A stretch of 52,332 bases of DNA from the NCBI GenBank assembly GCA_019634245.1, contig JAHQVR010000154.1, positions 1-52,332 on the forward strand, given 5' to 3'. This document shows, piece by piece, positions 50,466 through 52,332 of the stretch (its first letter is position 1; every line of letters begins with the position of its first letter). The notes below the pieces were generated by a model, which did not search any database, was not told the origin of the DNA, and was given only the letters and a program-made list of their open reading frames with translations. This DNA comes from Gammaproteobacteria bacterium (GTDB taxonomy: Bacteria > Pseudomonadota > Gammaproteobacteria > Granulosicoccales > Granulosicoccaceae). A program made the position numbers and the translations under genes.

Positions 50466-51299
50466 TCAGATATCCACAACGAGATTCAACGAAGTTACGC
50501 TGTCACTGCTGGAGGAGAATTCATCATCAAACGCACTGATGTCACTGTTGCTACGTGAAAAGTGGGACACACCAAAGGCAATCTTCGAAGACACTTTGAA
50601 ATTAATGCCCAACCCTAACTCCACAAACGTGTTGTCGCTGCCAAAATCGCTGCGCATGTCGGCGTTAAATGTCACGTTGTCAGTCACTCTATTAAGGTAG
50701 TTGACGCCTAAATACCCGATACCGCCATTAATATCATCACCGAAGGTCTGATCCGTGGTTTTGTTTCCAAACCCGATTTCAGCCGACAGGTAGCTATTAT
50801 CAGTGGTTATGAACTTATGCCCTATCCCAATAATCTGCCGCGTTACAGATTTGATGCCAGCGGGTTTGTCTCTTTCCCAGTCAAGCACACCAAATAAGTA
50901 GGTGCGCTCACGCCAGTAATACCTTGGTTGATATCCCAACGCCAATCGATCAGATGAGCTACCGCGAATGATTTCACGCTGTGGCCGACCATCTGTGTCA
51001 AGGATCGTGTCACCGTTTTCATCCACCTGTTCCACTATCAGCGCAGATTCGCCTTTGAAAACCGAGGCAAAAGTGATGTGCTCCCATTTACCAACTGTTT
51101 TGCCCAGGCGAATAGAGCCATTGATGTTGCTCGTTTCGGCATTGCCAGTAGACGTAGTCGCACCCAAGCTGGCTGTACCACTCCACCCTAGAAACAGTGC
51201 ATCGGCAACGGGTTCGGTAGTCTCTTGTGCCTGCACCACCGGCATTAGTGTCATCAGACCGATGACGCTTAACAACGACATGGAATTTTTAAGGTTCAT
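50466..51299 (-). CDS. DUF481 family outer-membrane protein
   Basis: A 277-residue protein with a signal peptide (MNLKNSMSLLSVIGLMTLM, then VQAQ) and a series of amphipathic beta strands with alternating aromatic residues, for example WSGTASLGATTSTGNAET, YQPRYYWRERTYLFGVLDW and TPxxF-like ends. DUF481 proteins are salt-induced or uncharacterised outer-membrane barrels. ATG 51299 is preferred to the open frame's first start at 51374, because the signal peptide begins there. It is upstream of purL on the same strand. Confidence 0.85.
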   Translation of the reverse strand: MNLKNSMSLLSVIGLMTLMPVVQAQETTEPVADALFLGWSGTASLGATTSTGNAETSNINGSIRLGKTVGKWEHITFASVFKGESALIVEQVDENGDTILDTDGRPQREIIRGSSSDRLALGYQPRYYWRERTYLFGVLDWERDKPAGIKSVTRQIIGIGHKFITTDNSYLSAEIGFGNKTTDQTFGDDINGGIGYLGVNYLNRVTDNVTFNADMRSDFGSDNTFVELGLGINFKVSSKIAFGVSHFSRSNSDISAFDDEFSSSSDSVTSLNLVVDI

Positions 51300-51395
51300 G
51301 GAAGATTGTGATCCATAGCAATATCGAGCCGGCAGTATACCTAGGCAAAAGTTCAATAATTCACGGCGCAACAATGGTTTACATCTGAATAAACA

Positions 51396-51424
51396 TTGAA
51401 AATTCTGTGTATCGGCCGCATACT
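51396..51424 (+). promoter_or_regulatory. Putative ssrA promoter
   Basis: TTGAAA (51396-51401) and CATACT (51419-51424) are spaced by 17 nt. Transcription from near 51432 would give a short 5' extension removed by RNase P to make the mature tmRNA end at 51464. The -10 matches four of six bases; it is the best candidate in the 164-nt gap. Confidence 0.5.
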
Positions 51425-51463
51425 ACTAGTGCAGGGAATTCGCACTCAAATGTTCCAAACTAC

Positions 51464-51838
51464 GGGGAAGACCTGGTTTCGACGGGAGTGGCAAAACCTG
51501 AGGTGCATGCCGAGGATCAGATTACCTCGTTAAACCAGCTGAAAACTTATAGTTGCCAACGACGACAACTACGCATTGGCTGCCTAATTAGACATTTATT
51601 TGTTTAGTTAAGTAGTTCTACCCGGCGGCCGTCTTGCCTGTGATTTGGCTCCGGGGCATCAGCCACAGGATCGCTCAAAGGGTCGCCCTTACACCTGAGA
51701 GTTAAACCAATAATGGGATCGCTAACCTTAACCCCGTTCGTCGGGTTCTGGAAGGCTAAAGCTAAAGGCGAAACTAAGCATGTAGTACCAAAGGCGGAGT
51801 GCTTTCGGACGGGGGTTCGACTCCCCCCTTCTCCACCA
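51464..51838 (+). ncRNA. ssrA: tmRNA
   Basis: A 375-nt transfer-messenger RNA that frees stalled ribosomes. Its 5' end GGGGAAG pairs with CTTCTCC near the 3' end, forming the tRNA-like acceptor stem, and the gene encodes the terminal CCA. The conserved GGTTTCGACGGG follows the 5' end. The T-arm GGGGGTTCGACTCCCCC is visible near the 3' end. Between these lie the tag frame and the pseudoknot region. Confidence 0.98.
51555..51587 (+). other. tmRNA tag-peptide reading frame
   Basis: From the resume codon GCC at 51555 the frame reads Ala-Asn-Asp-Asp-Asn-Tyr-Ala-Leu-Ala-Ala then TAA at 51585-51587. ANDDNYALAA is the tag known from pseudomonads and close to the E. coli ANDENYALAA, with the ClpXP/ClpAP-recognised LAA end. 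This supports a gammaproteobacterial origin. Confidence 0.95.
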
Positions 51839-51844
51839 ATACAA

Positions 51845-51871
51845 AAGGCCCCTTTTTAAGGGGCCTTTTTT
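51845..51871 (+). terminator. Intrinsic terminator of ssrA
   Basis: AAGGCCCC (51845-51852) pairs with GGGGCCTT (51860-51867) across a TTTTTAA loop, followed by a T tract to 51871. It begins 7 nt after the tmRNA 3' end: a textbook Rho-independent terminator. Confidence 0.95.
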
Positions 51872-51881
51872 ACTCACAGTT

Positions 51882-52332
51882 ATGCCGGTTCCAATCGTTT
51901 TTCATGGTCATGCAGAATTCTCAGCCTGCGGACAGTATCGATACCTGCTCACGCGGCGTTGGGAGCGGCGCTGTGCGAAAAAACGCACGGTGTGCTTTAT
52001 TGGGTTGAATCCTTCCACAGCAGATGCCGAAACCAACGACCCCACCGTACGCAAATGTATAGCGATAGCCGATCAGCTGGGTTTCAAGCAATTACTGCTA
52101 GTTAATTTATTTGCCTATCGAGCAACCGAACCGAAAGACTTAAAGCTCTCGAGTGAACCACTTGGGGAATTAACCGACCACTATCTTTTACAGGCAGTAA
52201 AACTCTCCGGCACCGTAGTCGCTTGCTGGGGAAACCATGGACAGTTCCTGGGTCGAGATCAGGAAGTGTTGAATATGCTACCGGGCAAACTGCACTGTCT
52301 TAAGAGAAATGCCACAGGCACGCCAGCCCACC
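51882..52332 (+). CDS. DUF1643 family protein (partial, cut by the right edge)
   Basis: A frame from ATG 51882 runs 150 codons to the window edge without a stop. It reads CGQYRYLLTRRWE, then CFIGLNPSTADAETNDPT, LLLVNLFAYRATEPKDL and VVACWGNHG, the hallmark order of DUF1643, a small family of unknown function found in bacteria and phages. The conserved GLNPSTAD and NLFAYRAT motifs look intact. No clear ribosome site precedes the ATG, which lies only 11 nt after the ssrA terminator's T tract. No other ATG, GTG or TTG exists between there and the conserved region. Confidence 0.88.
   Translation, partial: MPVPIVFHGHAEFSACGQYRYLLTRRWERRCAKKRTVCFIGLNPSTADAETNDPTVRKCIAIADQLGFKQLLLVNLFAYRATEPKDLKLSSEPLGELTDHYLLQAVKLSGTVVACWGNHGQFLGRDQEVLNMLPGKLHCLKRNATGTPAH

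Overview
This window is a compact, housekeeping-rich stretch of a bacterial chromosome, almost certainly from a gammaproteobacterium outside the Enterobacterales. The evidence is a ZipA next to SMC (not MukB), a single-chain PurL of about 1290 residues, type IV pilus genes (pilZ, pilF), the BamB/YfgM/Der/HisS block, and a tmRNA whose tag reads ANDDNYALAA. I cannot name the genus; a free-living, probably marine lineage is a guess. Genes are tightly packed with many 1-4 nt start/stop overlaps, and an unusually large share appear to start at GTG, TTG or even CTG.

Layout. 1-419: the 3' end of an unidentified gene, then a 13-bp tandem repeat. 420-5844: a large secreted DUF1800 protein with PKD repeats plus its DUF1501 Tat-exported partner. 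5903-7177: glyA. 7424-8272: a drug/metabolite-type transporter. 8328-11235: the zinc uptake locus zur-znuB-znuC // znuA with a Zur-type operator between the divergent arms. 11288-14233: a three-gene redox set (SDR, FAD-dependent ferredoxin-type reductase, bicupin). 14320-15683: apbE and a small SET-domain gene. 15715-29389 (minus strand): one long run smc-zipA-ligA-dapB-fabD-fabG-acpP-fabF-mltG-tmk-holB-pilZ, joining chromosome segregation, division, DNA ligation, lysine/peptidoglycan precursor synthesis, fatty acid synthesis and clamp loading. 29455-31087: cysZ and an M23 peptidase. 31235-39518 (minus strand): nrdR-proteasome homologue-ndk-rlmN-pilF-hisS-yfgM-bamB-der. 39641-43187: mdh, then msrQ and msrP split by an oppositely oriented nucleotidyltransferase. 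43320-46475: a large unrecognised protein with a DUF4011-like region, and a HAD hydrolase. 46472-51299: purL and a DUF481 outer-membrane protein. 51464-52332: ssrA, its terminator and the start of a DUF1643 gene that runs off the right edge.

The most interesting items are the HslV/proteasome-family subunit at 38406-38978, which resembles the 'BPH' group but carries Ser rather than Thr as predicted nucleophile and has no unfoldase beside it; the 735-residue protein with a DUF4011-like segment but no visible helicase; the CTG start of dapB inside the ligA stop codon; and a 22-bp near-perfect palindrome between nrdR and mdh. Most of the rest is conserved core machinery in slightly rearranged order: plsX/fabH are absent from the fab cluster, and ispG/rodZ are absent beside hisS/pilF.
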